A DNA stretch of 64,000 bases from Lunularia cruciata (Eukaryota > Streptophyta > Marchantiopsida > Lunulariales > Lunulariaceae), in the NCBI GenBank assembly GCA_948567375.1, contig OX419761.1, positions 48,052,501-48,116,500 of the forward strand, read 5' to 3'. Under the pieces are notes generated by a model, which was not told the origin of the DNA, searched no databases, and worked only from the letters and a program-made list of their open reading frames with translations. Position numbers and translations under genes: made by a program. Each line of letters begins with the position of its first letter. Position 1 is the stretch's first letter. Below, one piece after another: positions 13,856 to 25,743 of this stretch.

Positions 13856-14508
13856 GGAAAAATCTCAAAATACCTCTATAATTTGCCAAAATTACAAAAC
13901 ACCCTTATAAATTTCAAAATTGCAAAAATACTCCTCAATTGGCAAGAAGATAGTCTACTTTGCAATCATGCTACTACTACCATTCTTCACAATCGTAGCC
14001 GTGTTCAATTATGTGTTGCATCCATCTTCACTGTTGCAAGCTACATGCGTTTGCATGAGCAGACCATAGAACCTATTTTGCTACAAGAATGTGATGTTTG
14101 AGAATGCAAACCTCCACAAATAATACAACTCCCAAGATGTCAAAGAACAAAAGAGTGTAGATAGAAGACATTGACAATGAAAAACATGCCTTAAAGTGTA
14201 GCCAATGTGGTCAAGAGGGTCATTCATGGCAGACTTGTTGTCATGACTCCAATCTAATATTTATTGTTTTGTATGACATACATATGTTCCTATATGGATG
14301 CAAAGTTCATTCCAATGTATAATTCACTTTGTGTTAATATGTTGAGAAGTTAAGATTTCTTGTATGGCTCTTTTTCTCTTAGAAATGGTGTCTTATTACT
14401 CACATTAACTTTGTTGAACCACTATGATGGGTATTTTTGCAATTTTGAAGATTATAGGAGTATTTTTGTATTTTTAGCAAATTATAGAGGTTATTCTGAA
14501 ATTTTCCC
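13856..14508. mobile_element. Small terminal-inverted-repeat DNA element, possibly Mutator-like
   Basis: The ends 13,856-13,935 and 14,427-14,508 are reverse complements of each other over about 80 bp (for example CTCTATAATTTGC on the left and GCAAATTATAGAG on the right), with roughly 80% identity by eye. The interior encodes a remnant on the plus strand at ~14,100-14,250 containing CSQCGQEGHSWQTC, a CCHC zinc knuckle of the kind found near the C-terminus of plant Mutator-like transposases. One stop codon interrupts the frame just upstream. Long inverted repeats plus this knuckle suggest a deleted, non-autonomous Mutator-like element. A clean target duplication was not identified, so the superfamily is uncertain. 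Confidence 0.6.
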
Positions 14509-14749
14509 AAAAATAACTATTCAAAGTAACTTAGAATCATATGGTTATAAGATTTCACAATTGGATTTAGAAACATCTTCTTCTTATCACTCTCAATGAA
14601 CATTGGCATCCTTATCAAAGATATTACTTATTGGTATTATAACATGTAAGTAATGTATATTAATTATCAATTGAAGCTCATACCTTTATTAAAACCTCTA
14701 AAATCATTAGTATCCATTTGAGTTGGCTATTATATTATAGCATTTATCT

Positions 14750-15330
14750 TTTCTTCCTCTATTTTAATATTCTCCTTTGAAATTCTATGATCATAGAAGG
14801 TAACTTCTTCCTTCTTGAACTAAAATTTATTCTTACAAAATAACCTCCACTTACTTAAGCTTTGCAACACTTTGTCAAATATGAGTATAGTTCTCTCCTT
14901 TTTCTTTATTATAGATGAGGACTTAAAACACTGTAACATATTTATTTAACATTCTATTGAATATTGTAGGATTAAAAAGAATTATGATCTGTTCAAATGG
15001 TCCATCCATTTGAATGGATGGACCAATGGTTGATGGACTAATGGATACAACTCCATGAGAGATTAAGAATTGTCATTTCACACTACAAAATTCTAACTTG
15101 GGTCATCTAGAAGAATCTTGCTCCACCCAAATGATCCAATAAACTATTTATGTATAGTAAGAGGTTAAGATTCTCCACTACATCTTTATAACCCATAGTA
15201 GTCGATGCAAGACTAAAGACCATCATCTTTATTTAGTAAGATACTATACTTGATAAAATCTTTCTCCATGAGCTTTATCAAGATCTCTTAAAGTTTTCTA
15301 ATTTCCTATAAGATATGTTATAAATAGATC
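14750..15330 (-). pseudogene. Decayed Ty3/Gypsy reverse-transcriptase relic (element D)
   Basis: Read on the minus strand, scattered pieces match the order of a Ty3/Gypsy reverse transcriptase: an EKDFIKYS-like start, then KDDG, SCIDY, and LLDHLGGARFF, corresponding to [18 protein letters not shown] and [11 protein letters not shown] in copy A2. Stops, frameshifts and small deletions break it throughout. It lies to the left of element C's integrase although both run on the minus strand, so it cannot be the same copy in normal pol order. It is an older, separate insertion. Confidence 0.6.
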
Positions 15331-15339
15331 TACTAATAA

Positions 15340-16090
15340 ATATATTGAACTAAATAAAATATTTTTAGATATGATTTCACAAATAAATCAAAAGGTAAAA
15401 CCTTAGGTTAAATTATGAAAAACATAATTACCAATTTTTTTCAAAATCTCATCTACTTGATGCATTGATCTCTTCTTGATCCACTTCTATAATCAGTTTC
15501 ATGCAAATTGTAAATATTTATATCTATACCTTCATAACCTACTCAAGTAACACTATCATATTCATCATGAATGATGAATTTTTGTAGCTCGTGATACTTT
15601 CATCAAAGGTACAAACATCCCATATAAAATTTTGCATTGCATAGTAACTTAAATTAGAAAATTTCCATTCAATACATAAACACAATGATATTCAAACTTG
15701 AGTACTTCTAGAATGATATATTGTATTATAGTATGAATACAATAATTTTCAAACCAAAGTAATTCTTAGATTATTACACTAAAGCAAATCAAGAAATATA
15801 TCTTATATTATATTATAAAGGTGTAACTATGAATTTCATAATAATTATATTGTAGTAATTTTATTCAACCTTAAGAAGTATTGGATTTAAAGTCTAAAAG
15901 AAGTGTCTATTTCTTCTAGTAGTGATACATGAAGAAACTCCTTTTCACATAGAAGCTCTTATATCAAAAGCCCTACTCTCTTTTACTAATACATTGACAT
16001 GCAAACTTTTTTATATTGAGAGTCTACTATATATACACATAGTCACTTGGATGAAACCAATGGATCAAGTGTCTATAACTTCCTCCTCAA
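15340..16090. other. AT-rich DNA between retroelement relics
   Basis: No coding region is supported. By position it could hold the protease/gag end of relic D or the 3' end of element C, but I could not match it to either. Confidence 0.35.
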
Positions 16091-16094
16091 ATAG

Positions 16095-16695
16095 TAGCAT
16101 AATGTAAGGTATCCATATGTTGAGCAACCACTAAGTTCTCAAAGGCCATTTGCATCACTCTTTGAAAGATCTCTGCTCATTGAGAACATGTGTCATACAT
16201 TTGGATCATCAAAGTCCAAAACCATAGTAACATCACAATGAATGGCTATAAGTGAACCTAGATCTCATCCATAGAGTAGAAATTAAGGAGAGAAGGATGC
16301 TAAAGAGGCTTGTTGGCCATGGTCAACTAAGGTAATGGGAGATCCCAATCTCCCAAGTAGCCTCTTTGTAAACCATACTTACACAATCTTCTCTTCATTA
16401 TTGCACCTGAACCACTCTCTTTGCTAAGCTATCTACCTTAGGATGATCTTGGGAGATAGTATAATGATCAATCAAACTCTCCCAAGAACTCTATACCTTG
16501 ATCAATCAAAACCTTACCTTGTGTACCAAAATAACTAAGAACTTGATCTAGGAACAAGTAAGCCATCCCTTCATTGGAATTGTCAAGAAGTGCCACCAAC
16601 TCCGTCTACTTGGAGAAGTGCTCGACCATAACCAAAATGCATTGATGATGTCTCACAATCAACAATAAAGGTCCATCAAAGTCAAAACCCCAATG
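16095..16695 (-). pseudogene. Element C integrase fragment (Ty3/Gypsy), left part
   Basis: On the minus strand this reads as a Ty3/Gypsy integrase core and tail: HWGFDFDGPLL, ILVMVEHFSK, then YFGTQGKVLIDQGIEF around a catalytic-type Asp, then DHPKVDSLAKRVVQ, GDWDLPLP, SKQASLASFSP-like residues and VAQHMDTLHYA. These are in the order expected of plant Ty3/Gypsy integrases. In-frame stops and frameshifts make it non-functional. The upstream RNase H of the same element is at 36.9-37.2 kb, because element B inserted between them at ~16,993. Confidence 0.75.
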
Positions 16696-16993
16696 ATAAA
16701 TCAATCTCATGATAGGTAATGGGTGTAACTATGGTGTAAGAGCATTAAATGATGCTCTAACTTGGTCATAGATCACATATTTGGCTCCAAATTGCTATAC
16801 ATTGGTCTACATACTATGCTACTAATAATGACTCTAGAGTAAGCTATATGTATGATCTACTCCAAAATGTCTTAGCTCCTCATGATCATGATGTACCAAT
16901 TGTGCTCTCTGAGATGGAAGTGGTAATACTCATACTCTACTATCCTCACATACACAAAGAAGATATCTACCTCCCAATCTAAACTACTTGGCT

Positions 16994-17683
16994 TGTAACA
17001 CCCATTTGTGCATGTATGTGCTATTGTGATATTTAGTTTGGTATTATAAGTAATTGAAAGATATTATTTATATAAAGATAAGAATGGTTCTACATTAGTC
17101 ATGATTAGCTAAATTTAGTCATAGCTAAGATAGAGGGGACCTTACTTTAGATGAAGTTGAAAAGATGAGCACCTCTATTTTGGATTCTAGTGTATTGACT
17201 TGGTATTATTCCTAGGTGTTTGGGTTTGAGAAAAGAGTTGAGAACTCTTGGACCCACAAGCCTTTTTGTTTTGGATTCTTTTATAGTCCAAGGAAATTCC
17301 ATGTGAAGGAATCCTTGACTTAGTGATTGGGTCAAGATAAGACTGTATGCTTAGGAGAATATTCCCATGAGTATGGATATTCCTTTAGCCTTTTGACTTC
17401 ATTTGACTTTTAGCCTAGTAACTTGAGTTACTCTAGTAATTAGTAAATTTGGTGCATAACTATTTCACAAGTATATAAACTAGGGGTGAGGAGGTACTCA
17501 TCATCCTTTCATTTACAACTATCTCTTTTTTGTTGAGTTCTCTCGTGAGCAATGTCTTGAGTCTTGAAGCGTTAGTCTTGGAGGAGTATGATGGAGATGG
17601 GATTCCTTGCCTTCTTAGTCCATTATACACTACCATAATATCCATAAGAGGTTCATCCTAAGTGAGAAAAATGCCAGCTCACA
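16994..17683 (+). repeat. Element B 5' LTR
   Basis: This direct repeat of 35,924-36,600 begins TGTAACACCCATTTGTG and ends GCCAGCTCACA, just before the primer-binding site. A TATA-like AGTATATAAACTAGG near 17,470 is shared with the 3' LTR and may be the core promoter. Confidence 0.85.
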
Positions 17684-17687
17684 TTTT

Positions 17688-17706
17688 TGGTTCCGTTGCC
17701 AGGACC
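17688..17706 (+). promoter_or_regulatory. Element B primer-binding site, tRNA-Asp-like
   Basis: TGGTTCCGTTGCCAGGACC lies five bases past the 5' LTR. It matches the complement of the conserved plant tRNA-Asp 3' end (TGGCGCCGTTGCCGGGGA) at most positions. Athila-type elements use this primer. The mismatches are consistent with age. Confidence 0.6.
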
Positions 17707-18713
17707 TTTCTAAAAGGTAAAATAATGTTTTGCATACAATTCTATATTAGATAGAAGGAGACTATGAGAGCTCACTTAGAGATAAAATTAGGGGAGGAGA
17801 GAGCTGAACTTATATTAAAGAACTAAGACCCATTTTTATACCATGTAGTTCATTATGATGTCTTTGAGGTGATATTATACATCTTGTACACATGAGAGGA
17901 TTTAAAGAGATGTGTGAGGTGTATTACAGATTTTGGGCAAAATCTCAAGTTTAAGATCTGGATTTGAAATTTATAGACATGATAGCTTGGGTTATCTTTC
18001 AATTAAGACACTTGATATTATTGTGAGAGCTAGTACATGCATTGAGCTAGAATTTTTGAAATTTGATAAAGTAAATTGCTTCCAAAACTACATGTTCTCT
18101 AAAAATTTATATAGAGTCTGCTATTTCTTTGAATTTAAATGGATTTTTGTGGAAATTTCCAAGAAAATTTAAAGCATAATATTCTACTTTTTGGTTCAAG
18201 AATTAGAGAGAGTTCATTCTTGGGCAAAAACTTATGAGTTTCTAAAGTAAGGGGTGGTGTTTAGACCAAATCTGAAATACATGTGCTGAATAGAAATGTG
18301 CTTGGGCCAAATGGCTCAATGAAAAGATCTAAAATTTTGTAGGGGAGGACACCTTGGGTTTTTAATCAAATGTGAAAAAATTTCAGAAGATTGTGACATA
18401 CAAGCTGAGAGACTTTAGTGACATTGTGAGGAGGGGTCAATTCTCAAGAGTTGAGATCTCATGCATGAGGAGTGTGAGAGCAACTAAAAACATGTTTGAG
18501 TGTTTAGATTCATCTTGGGAACATAGAGGGTCACCAAGAGTGGAAGTTAAGGCTACTCAAGGTTCCCCAAGGGTTTGAGGTGATTTTAGGGGTAGATTCA
18601 AGGAAAAGAGAATTTAGGATAGAATTTGAAGAGAGTGTTGAGAGGGTCCAAAAACATACACCACTTGGAGGAAAGAGTGATTCTAAGTGCTTTTTATGTG
18701 GAGAGAAGAGATA
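17707..18713 (+). other. Element B leader before gag
   Basis: About 1 kb between the primer site and the A1 insertion. It has only short broken frames and looks like a non-coding leader or degraded start of gag. It continues at 24,197 after A1. Confidence 0.5.
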
Positions 18714-18718
18714 TAAGG

Positions 18719-19129
18719 TTTAAAAGACCAAGACTAAGTAGAGAAATAATAGAATGGAAGATCACATTGGGACACTTGAATGGGAGTAACTCCAAATGCC
18801 TAGCATGAGTTTGGCTCTTGTATTTGTAGGCATCCTACAAAACTCTTGAGAAGCTTCTCAAGATGCTTTCCTTGAGCCACTTTCTTGGAGTGCAAGCCAA
18901 GGTAATTGGGAAGCTTCTCAAGAAGCTTCCTTTTAGAAGCCGCTTACTTGGCATGCAAGCTACGCTAGTTGGAAGCTTTTAGAAGTTACCTACTTGGGCT
19001 ACAAGTTAAGCTAGCCAGAAAGCTTCCCAAGAAGCTTCTTAGATACTTTTGGAATATTCTAGGCTAATTTATCTTATTTGCTACTTTGTTAGCCCTACTA
19101 ACTTTGTCGCTAAACTCCATATTGTTACA
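18719..19129 (-). repeat. A1 3' LTR
   Basis: A 411-bp copy of the A-family LTR. The outer end is mutated (TTTAAAAGACC instead of TGTAAAAGACC). It retains several GAAGCTTC palindromes and a GGAATATTC remnant of a heat-shock-type block. Confidence 0.85.
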
Positions 19130-19169
19130 TATTCCCCCATTGTTAGTTGGTGATGTCCTCATTACCAAT

Positions 19170-22100
19170 GAAGCTTCAAACTCCTAGATGGCCAATTGTG
19201 TATTGTGGAGATGAGAAAGAGTTTCCCATATGGCATCATGAAGGAGATATCCTTTCCAAAGGACCTTGTACTCCATATGTTGTGGACAACCTTGTTGAAT
19301 GTGGCGATGTGCAAGGATACAATCAACTTTGTACTCCTCATGATCCTTGATAGTGACAAGAGGAAGGGGAGGTTGGACTCAAGAGGAAAAATAAGAGGGG
19401 TTAGGAACAAAGGGTTTCAACTTGGAAATATGAAAGACAAGATGGATGCGCATATGACAAGGCAAGACAAGGCAAGTCAATAAGCAATAGGAGAGACAAT
19501 TTGGGTGATATCAAAAGGTCCTATCCAATTAGGGGTAAGTTTACAAACTTGTGTATCAAGTGGGAGAAGGAGATTATTGGAGGAGAGCATGACCTTATCA
19601 TCAACTTGAAAGTTGAGATCATGACGATGGTGATCCGCATATTGTGTTTGCCAATTTTGAGCAACAAGGAGATGGGATTTGGCTTGTTGGAGGGATTGGG
19701 AGATGGTGGTTAGGAAGGTGGAAGTATGAGGGACATGAGATGGAGAAGGAGCAAGAAGGGAATCTAGAACAAGTGGTTCTTGGCAAAAATTGAGAAAGAA
19801 AGAAGAGAATTTGGTGCTTGCTTGTTTGGAATTATTGTATGCAAACTCCGCAATTGCAAGACATTCATCCCAATTGGTTTGGTGAATGTTGACAAAGGCA
19901 TGAAGCATATCTTCCAAGGTGTGATTTTCACACTCAGTTTGTCCATGAATTTGAGGATGATAGGCTATGGACAAAGCAAGTTTGGTGTTGAGTATCTAGA
20001 AGAGTGCTTGCCAAAACTTTCTAGTGAAGTGAGGATCATGGTCAAAAATGAGTACACACAACATCCCATGATGCTTGAATATATTGTTGAAGTGGATTTG
20101 CACAAAGGTTGGAGCATCCACAACATCAATTATTGGTGCCAAATGAATTTTCTTACTAAGCTTATCCACAAACACCACAATTTGTTGTGTGGCTTTACTT
20201 TGTCTTGGGCAAGGAGGTGATGAGATCTAAGCTCACATGTTCCCAATGAGTAGATGGAATGGAGAGTGGGTGAAGGAGTTCATTCAGTTTCTGGTTACTA
20301 GCCTCATTGCGTTGGCAACTCTCACACAATTGGACAAACTCTCAAACATCTCGTGCCATGTTGGGCCACCAACATTGGCATTGGAGGGTACCCAAAGTCT
20401 TGTCCACACCCATGTGACCACCAATTGGTAAATCATGGGCTTTTTGAAGGCGCACAAGTCAGAGATCACCTTTGGCTAGAACATAGATCCGTTCCTCATG
20501 GAATAGAAGGCCTTCCTTGAAGGAGAAGGTGTTGCACTCCTTGTCACATGTTGTCAAATGACCATGTATTATTAGGAGAAAGGGATCTTGTTGTAGAGTT
20601 GATTGAAACTTGTTTTGAACTTTGGAGTCAATTGATACCGTTGTAATTGCCGCCCATGATAAGAAGAAGAAATCTCAAATCATGTCAATCTCAAATCTCA
20701 AATCTCAAATCATGATAGAGCATTAGGGATGACATGGAACAGACCTACCTTGTACTCAAGTTTGATGTCAAAAAATTGGTATTGCTCCTCTCATCGATGA
20801 TGTCGACTCTTCATGTGTTCCAAGTGTAAGGTCTGCAACAATGTTTGTGATCAGTTTGCATGATCATTTGTTTTTCCAAGAGATAATACTTCCATACCTT
20901 GGTGGCATATACTATTGCAAGTTGTTCTCAATCTTCAATAGAGTAATTTCTTTCAGCTATATTTAGTTGGTGAGACACAAAAGCAATGGGATGTAGTCCA
21001 TCTGGGAATTCCTATTGCAACATGGCTCCAATTGCAAAGTTAGAAGCATCAAAATCAACCACACAAGGTAGTTGAGGATCATATGGTTGAAGAATGGGTC
21101 TTGAAGACACCATATGTTTCAATTTTTGGAATGCTTCTTTGTGCTTGGTGGTCCATTTGAAGCTTGAGTTCTTCCTCAAGAGGTTAGTCAATGGTGCAGC
21201 CATATGCGCATAATAGTAGATGAAGCGTCAATAAAAACTAGCCAATCCATTAAATGCCCATAATTTTGTAGCATCCTTAAGAGTAGACCAATCAATAATG
21301 TACTTGATTTCTCCTCTTCCATCTTGATCCCCTCCAATGAGATCTTGTGATCCAAGGAAGTAACTTCCTTTTGCCAAAAGGCACACTGTGACTTCTTATA
21401 ATAAAATTTCCATTGTTGTTGTTGTCTGAGGACTTCTTGCACATGATTCATGTGTTTTGCCTCTATCTTGCTATAGATTAAGATATCATCCGAGAACACT
21501 ACCATGAACCGATCCAATAATCCATCCAACACTTGATACATTTGATCTATGAAGACTATTGGAGCATTAGTGAGCCCGAAAGGTAGAACTCTCTAATCAA
21601 AATGCCCATACCTTGTGCAAAAGGTAGTCTTTTGCACATCCTCCCTATCAATGAGGATTTGCCAATAACCACTACAAAGACCAACTTGGAAAATTATCAT
21701 GCTCCACTTAATTGATCAAGCAAGTCATTGATCCGAGGCAAGGGATATGCATTCTTCATTGTTTGCTCAGTGAGCCCACGATAATCAATACAAAAATGAA
21801 GTCCTCCATCCTTCTTTGGAATGAATAGTACCAGTGCTCTCAAGGAGAGGTACTATGTCATATGAAGTCCTTCTCTAAGAACTTTGTAAGTGTTGTTTGC
21901 AAATCCTCCAACTCCTTTGGTGAGAGCCGATAGATTGGTCTACTCATTAGAGTACTCCTTGGCAATAGCTCAATCTTGAAGTGCATACCACAATTGGAGA
22001 GTAATCCCTTTGGCAGATCATCTGGAAACATGTCCGCTAACTCTTGAACTATCTGATCAACCATTGCTTGATGAGGCTCTTGGCCTCCCTCAGATTATCC

Positions 22101-23494
22101 ATGTGCAATCGGCTTAATTACCACATTGCAAAAGTAGACTTATCTTCCTCCAAAGCTTGCTCTATGGCTACTTCACTAACAAACTTCCCATCTAGGAACT
22201 CATCTTTCTTCAAAGCTTTCTCCATAGTTGCCTTCTTGGCAAACGTCCCGTCCTAGGACAAACTACTCTTAGGTGTCTTATTTAGAGGTGCCAGACATCC
22301 TAATCGGAAATTCTTACCTTGGTGTTGTAATTGAATTTGTCATTGGGTCCCATTGAATTAAACCTTATGACATTCAAGCAAATATAGTCCTAGAATGACA
22401 TCATAGTGTAGAGGTGCTACTACAAACCTCATACACTCCAAATGCTCCTTCCCAATCTTGAAGGTAACAAGATGTGAAGTATGGAATGCAAAACCCTTTC
22501 TACCATCCGCTATGATCAATCTACTTCCAATTGTTGGCTTGATAGGAACACCTAATTCCTTTGCTACTTGCATAGACATGTAATTCTTTGAATTTCCAAA
22601 ATCAACCAAAATCCTACAACCCCGATTAGATATCGTACCTTGCAAGTATGAAGCAAATTTTCATAGGTCGAGCCTTCAATCCCATTGGAACTAATCAAGC
22701 TCCCAGTAGGTGACTCAAAATCTCATATTGGGATTCCTCATTTTCTTGATCATTTTGCTCCATAAACTCCATCAGGGCTACTTGTCGAGGTTGCACATTC
22801 CTAAGTGGACATCCAGCAATGCGATGTCCAACTTGGCAACAATAAAAACAACCACCATTTTGTTGCAATCTTTCTTTATCCATTATACCAAGTGGTCTTT
22901 ATTGGATTGCATCAATCTCCATTGGTGACGGTTCCCCCACCCATGTGTAGTGTACTGGTACACTTTGTGTACGTCGAGGTTAAGACCAAGTTGTCACAAC
23001 CAAAGAATCAAAGTGCTTTGCCAATTGCATGGCTTCTTCCACATTTTGTGGTTCCCGCATGGTCACCTCCAATTTGATTTGTGACTTCAAGCCCCTCACA
23101 AATTGATCCAAAATTTCAACTCAACTTCTTGTAGATCTAGAATCTACATGATGATATTCTGAAATTGCGTGATGTAGATTCTTACATAGAAGATTCTACA
23201 TCTACAATTGGCTAGAAGTCAAGAAAATCTATTTCCAAGAATTTGTTTCCATTCATCTTGAAGATTGGTAGCTTCAAAGTAACGTTCATAGTCAAAGACA
23301 AAATTTTCCACTATGCTCGCAAGATTCTTGCCTTCAAACACCTTGGGTTTTGGAAATCAGATTTGAACTTCTCCATCTCAGACCAATGCTCTCTCTATGT
23401 GTTCTTATTGTTGATAGTCTCCTTCATCCAACAATCAAGTAAGGTGCTCAATTTGTTGTTGCATAATAATGTTAATATTTGGTATTGCCGCCAT
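19170..23494 (-). pseudogene. A1 gag-pol pseudogene
   Basis: Gag starts at an ATG near 23,494, is interrupted, and ends with a CCHC knuckle (CFYCCQVGHRIAGC) near 22,840. The protease region at 22,358-22,645 has ILVDFGNSKNYMS, where the usual D-S/T-G triad is D-F-G. RT pieces lie at 21,188-22,064 and include [10 protein letters not shown]. RNase H is at ~21,012-21,203 and integrase pieces at 19,477-20,469 (for example AYHPQIHGQTECENHTLEDM). The chromodomain end is frameshifted. Many stops are TAG or TGA where A2 has CAG or CGA, which fits cytosine deamination. Confidence 0.8.
20665..20715. repeat. Short AATCTCA-type tandem repeat in A1
   Basis: Several adjacent copies of a CTCAAAT-like heptamer lie within the RNase H-integrase spacer of A1 and are absent from the same place in A2. 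This looks like local replication slippage. Confidence 0.55.
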
Positions 23495-23765
23495 GGCTAC
23501 TACTCTATCCCACTACTCCCAATTTATCTAATTTATTAACACATAGATGCATCATGTCTACCATTCTCCATAAGTTACAACTGGAAGTATAAAGGGTTCC
23601 TCAAACAAGGTGATCACATGAAAAAAATCTTACCCAAAGTGTGAGGTGATGAATTGTGTAAAACAATGTTTGGGTAGTACTTGGACACAAAAATCCCAAT
23701 GGTTTGGTGGAAGTGGATTTGGGGGTCCATAAATTCTATCTATCCCATTCTTGCTCTAATACCAA

Positions 23766-24191
23766 TGTAAAAGACCAAGACCAAGGAGAGAAATAGGAGA
23801 ATGGAAGATCACATTGGGACACTTGAATGTGGGAAAACTTCAAATGCCTAGCATGAGTTTTAGCTCTTGTATTTATAGTGATCCTACAAGGCTCTTGAGA
23901 AGCTTCTCAAGAAGCTTTCCTTGAACTACTTTCTTGGAGTGCAAGCAAGTTAATAGTGAAGCTTCTCAAGAAGCTTCCTTCTAGAAGTTGTTTACTTGGC
24001 GTGCAATCTAAGCTAGTTGGAAGCTTCTAGAAGCTTCCATCTAGAAGCCACCTACTTGGGGTGCAAGCTAAGCTAGCCAGGAAGCTTTCCAAGAAGCTTC
24101 TTACATACTTCTAGAATATTATAGGCTAATTTGTCTTATTTACTACTTTGTTAGACCTACTAACTTTGTCGCTAAACTCCATATTGTTACA
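23766..24191 (-). repeat. A1 5' LTR
   Basis: A 426-bp LTR running TGTAAC...TTTTACA on the minus strand. It contains GAAgcTTCtaGAAgcTTC at 24,020-24,037, four perfectly spaced heat-shock-type blocks, and further GAAGCTTC palindromes. Confidence 0.87.
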
Positions 24192-24196
24192 TAATG

Positions 24197-25329
24197 CAAG
24201 TTCATGTCCATTGACCTTTGAAAGCAAGAGGTTGAGGGAAGGGAGAGGCTTACTTGACTTAGGTTTGAATGTTGGACCTTCTTCACCAAGATTGGGAGGG
24301 AGAAGATCTAAGACCAAGGAATTGTATGAAGTTTGTGGATTGGAAGGACTTCCAAAAGGACATGAGTGTAATGGAGTAATAACACTTTGGATACTTTGGT
24401 GAAAGATCTTGGAGGGAATCTTAGTATAGCTATAGAAATAAAATTACCTTCATCAACTAGTTCTCAAGATTAGTGATGGAGATAATCTTTCAACTTATGG
24501 ATAAACTATCAACGAGTGTTCAATTAATATGCACTTTAGGATTTGATGTTGCTTTAGAAATCTTGGAGAAGCCTGAATCTTATTTGGTCTCTAAAATGGA
24601 TTAATCTCAAATGATGTAAGTCATGTATATACTCAATTAGTTATAGAATGAGAGAAAAGAAAAGAAAATATTGAAAGAAAAGAGAAAGATAATAAGAGGC
24701 TAAGATAATGAAACTTCCAATTTTCTTTGGCAAGGATGGAGAAGATATGGAGACTTTTTTGAGAGACTTTAAGAGATCTTACATAAGAAACAATGAGAGG
24801 AGGAAGAATGAGTGGGTCTTCTTATTACCAACTTTCTTTGAAGATTCCCTTACATGGTATGATTCAGAATACCAAAAGAGAGAAAGGAGAGATGTGCAAA
24901 AAGAGTCTTAGGAAAACTTGATATTGAGAACTTATTGAGAAATTTCTACTAGATAGAGTTATGAGAGATTCATGAGTGAGGTTACCTTCCTCAAACAAGG
25001 AGATGGAGAGAAAGTGAGAGTCTATGTGAAAAGAGTGGAGAAACTAGAGTCCAAATTTCACATAATGTTGAGGAAGGATGGAGATGATGTGGAGATTACT
25101 ATCATTGGCATAGGAGCCATGCTCACCAAGAATTTTATGAGAGGGTTGAGATCACAGATTTGAAGCAAGGTGAGATATGAGAAATTGTCTTCCAAGTTTG
25201 AAGCTATCAAGATTACAATTCATATGGAGAAGAGTTTGGAAGAGGATGAGAGTGATTTGGTGGTGAAGAAAGTTGTGCATCCTCCTCAAGGCTACAATTA
25301 TGATGAAACATTGATACCGTGGTGGCAAG
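24197..25329 (+). pseudogene. Element B gag, first part
   Basis: Plus-strand frames include KLPIFFGKDGEDMETFLRDF at ~24,712 and a following SLTWYDSEYQ-like segment, typical of the retrotransposon gag core, then a segment at 24,972-25,163 with repeated charged residues. Stops separate the pieces. The region is cut at 25,330 by A2 and resumes at 30,969. Confidence 0.65.
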
Positions 25330-25334
25330 GGTTG

Positions 25335-25743
25335 TGTAAAAGACCAAAACCGAGGAGAGAAATAGGAGAATGGAAGCTCACATTGGGACACTTGAATGAG
25401 GGAAAACTCCGAATGCCTAGCATGAGCTTCGGCCTTGGTATTTATAGGTAGCATACAAGACCCTTGAAGCTTCTCAAGAAGTTTCCTTGAGCCGCTTTCT
25501 TGGAGTGCAAGCCAAGCTAACTAGGAAGCTTCTCAAGAAGCTTCCTTCTAGAAGCCACCTACTTGGCGTGCAAGCTAAGCTAGTTAGAAGCTTCTAAAAG
25601 CTACCTGCTTAGGGCGCAAGTTAACTAGTTGGGAAGCTTCCTAAGAAGCTTCTTAGATGCTTCTAGAATATTCTAGGCTATTTTGTCTTATTCTCTACTT
25701 TGTAAGCCCGACTAACTTTGTCACTAAACTCCATATTGTTACA
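25335..25743 (-). repeat. A2 3' LTR
   Basis: A 409-bp LTR. It carries TTCtaGAAtaTTC at 25,661-25,673 (three alternating heat-shock-type blocks), several GAAGCTTC palindromes, and the TATA motif CTATAAATACC on the minus strand at 25,437-25,447. Against the 5' LTR I count about ten substitutions, all transitions, and one 14-bp indel. Confidence 0.93.

Larger units (their letters stand above)
18719..24191 (-). mobile_element. Element A1: chromodomain Ty3/Gypsy retrotransposon, decayed
   Basis: LTRs at 23,766-24,191 (5' on the minus strand) and 18,719-19,129 (3') flank gag-pol read on the minus strand. The initiator-Met primer site is degenerate (TTGGTATTAGAGCA) and the purine tract is GGGGGAATA. 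Target duplications are TAAGG and TAATG, four of five matching. Internal order is gag (~22.7-23.5 kb), protease (22.36-22.65), RT (21.2-22.1), RNase H, integrase and a damaged chromodomain end (~19.2-19.4). Stops and frameshifts are frequent. It sits inside element B. Its worn target duplication and primer site suggest it is older than A2. Confidence 0.88.

Noticed and set aside
14999-15024. 12-bp perfect palindrome GGTCCATCCATT / AATGGATGGACC
   Set aside because: Isolated, with no repeats or gene nearby that would give it a role; probably chance or a slippage product in AT-rich decayed DNA.
18719-24191. Idea that the GAAGCTTC arrays are centromeric or satellite DNA
   Set aside because: They occur only inside LTRs at fixed places relative to the TATA box, not as long tandem arrays.
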